Below are positions 6,065-6,199 of a DNA stretch of 6,199 bases, piece by piece. The notes under the pieces are model-generated. The model did no database searches. It worked only from the letters and a program-made list of their open reading frames with translations, and had not been told where the DNA came from. Within the stretch, counting starts at the first letter, position 1, and every line of letters begins with the position of its first letter. Origin of the DNA: Ktedonobacteraceae bacterium (GTDB taxonomy: Bacteria; Chloroflexota; Ktedonobacteria; Ktedonobacterales; Ktedonobacteraceae); NCBI GenBank assembly GCA_017354095.1, contig JAFMRP010000307.1:1-6199 (forward strand). The letters are read 5' to 3'. Both the position numbers and the translations under genes were made by a program.

Positions 6065-6199
6065 TGAACCATGTGATATCCTGTGAACAACAGGAGGACC
6101 AAGGAGAACCCAGATGCAGAAGCGGGAAGACAGTCGAGCATTCAAACTGATGGTTGTGCGCCAACTGGAGAACGGAGAAAAGCGACCCGTGCAGGCCTG
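6065..6199 (+). mobile_element. Left end of an IS3-family insertion sequence (runs off window)
   Basis: TGAACC at 6065-6070 resembles the TGAACC start of many IS3-family left ends and lies 49 bases before the transposase OrfA start, a normal distance. Two small dyads sit nearby: GGTTC-TCT-GAACC (6058-6070) and CCTGT-GAACA-ACAGG (starting about 6080). The right end is outside the window, so the terminal repeat and target duplication cannot be tested. The exact boundary is therefore tentative. Confidence 0.45.
6114..6199 (+). CDS. IS3-type transposase OrfA, N-terminal fragment (partial)
   Basis: The first 28 residues are visible. MQKREDSRAFKLMVVRQLE followed by NGEKRPVQA matches the opening of the HTH_Tnp_1 domain (typically RR-Y-(S/T)-x-EFK-x-x-(V/A)VR-x-xE-x-G), which binds the element's ends. 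In IS3 elements, OrfA joins the DDE catalytic OrfB by programmed frameshifting; OrfB would be beyond the edge. AAGGAG eight bases upstream of ATG 6114 supports the start. The gene is divergent from the MFS gene, with about 220 bases between the start codons. Whether the element is intact cannot be seen. Confidence 0.75.
   Translation, partial: MQKREDSRAFKLMVVRQLENGEKRPVQA

Overview
This window looks like an accessory stretch of a bacterial chromosome or large plasmid with roughly balanced base composition. The most likely host is a Ktedonobacteria-like Chloroflexota. That is an inference: it rests mainly on a membrane-anchored Pro/Thr-rich protein whose (now out-of-frame) Cys-rich tail resembles proteins I associate with that group. 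No rRNA, tRNA or CRISPR array is visible.

Left part (1-1834, all minus strand): a compact two-gene operon. A TetR-family repressor (1117-1758) is followed by an FAD-dependent monooxygenase (1-1120), whose last residues lie beyond the left edge. The two genes overlap by four bases (ATGA). Upstream of the repressor is a near-consensus sigma70 promoter, TTGACA-N17-TAAAAT. Two ATGA-N6-TCAT dyads cover its -10 box and start site. This reads as an autoregulated, ligand-induced detoxification or modification unit.

Middle part (1835-4622, plus-strand genes, mostly non-coding): a one-pass membrane protein with a Pro/Thr-rich outer segment (2189-2641) ends early. Its Cys-rich C-terminal domain continues in another frame and is also cut by a TAG, so the gene looks like a decaying pseudogene. 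A gene-poor stretch of about 1.1 kb follows, with several strong inverted repeats. Then comes a 63-residue excisionase/MerR-like helix-turn-helix protein (3992-4183) with a good ribosome binding site and dyads upstream. Just downstream, a 141-bp segment is bounded by 23-bp terminal inverted repeats (21/23 matching), like a MITE or the collapsed remains of an insertion sequence.

Right part (4623-6199): a 12-helix MFS exporter of the MFS_3 type on the minus strand. Divergent from it is the beginning of an IS3-type transposase OrfA with a probable left insertion-sequence end at 6065, cut by the window edge.

Overall the window holds two plausible small-molecule defence modules (repressor plus flavin monooxygenase, and an MFS pump) separated by mobile-element debris and a broken gene. 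I see no clearly new multi-gene system. The points most worth checking are the tandem operator, the doubly broken surface protein, the terminal-inverted-repeat element and the orphan HTH gene beside it.
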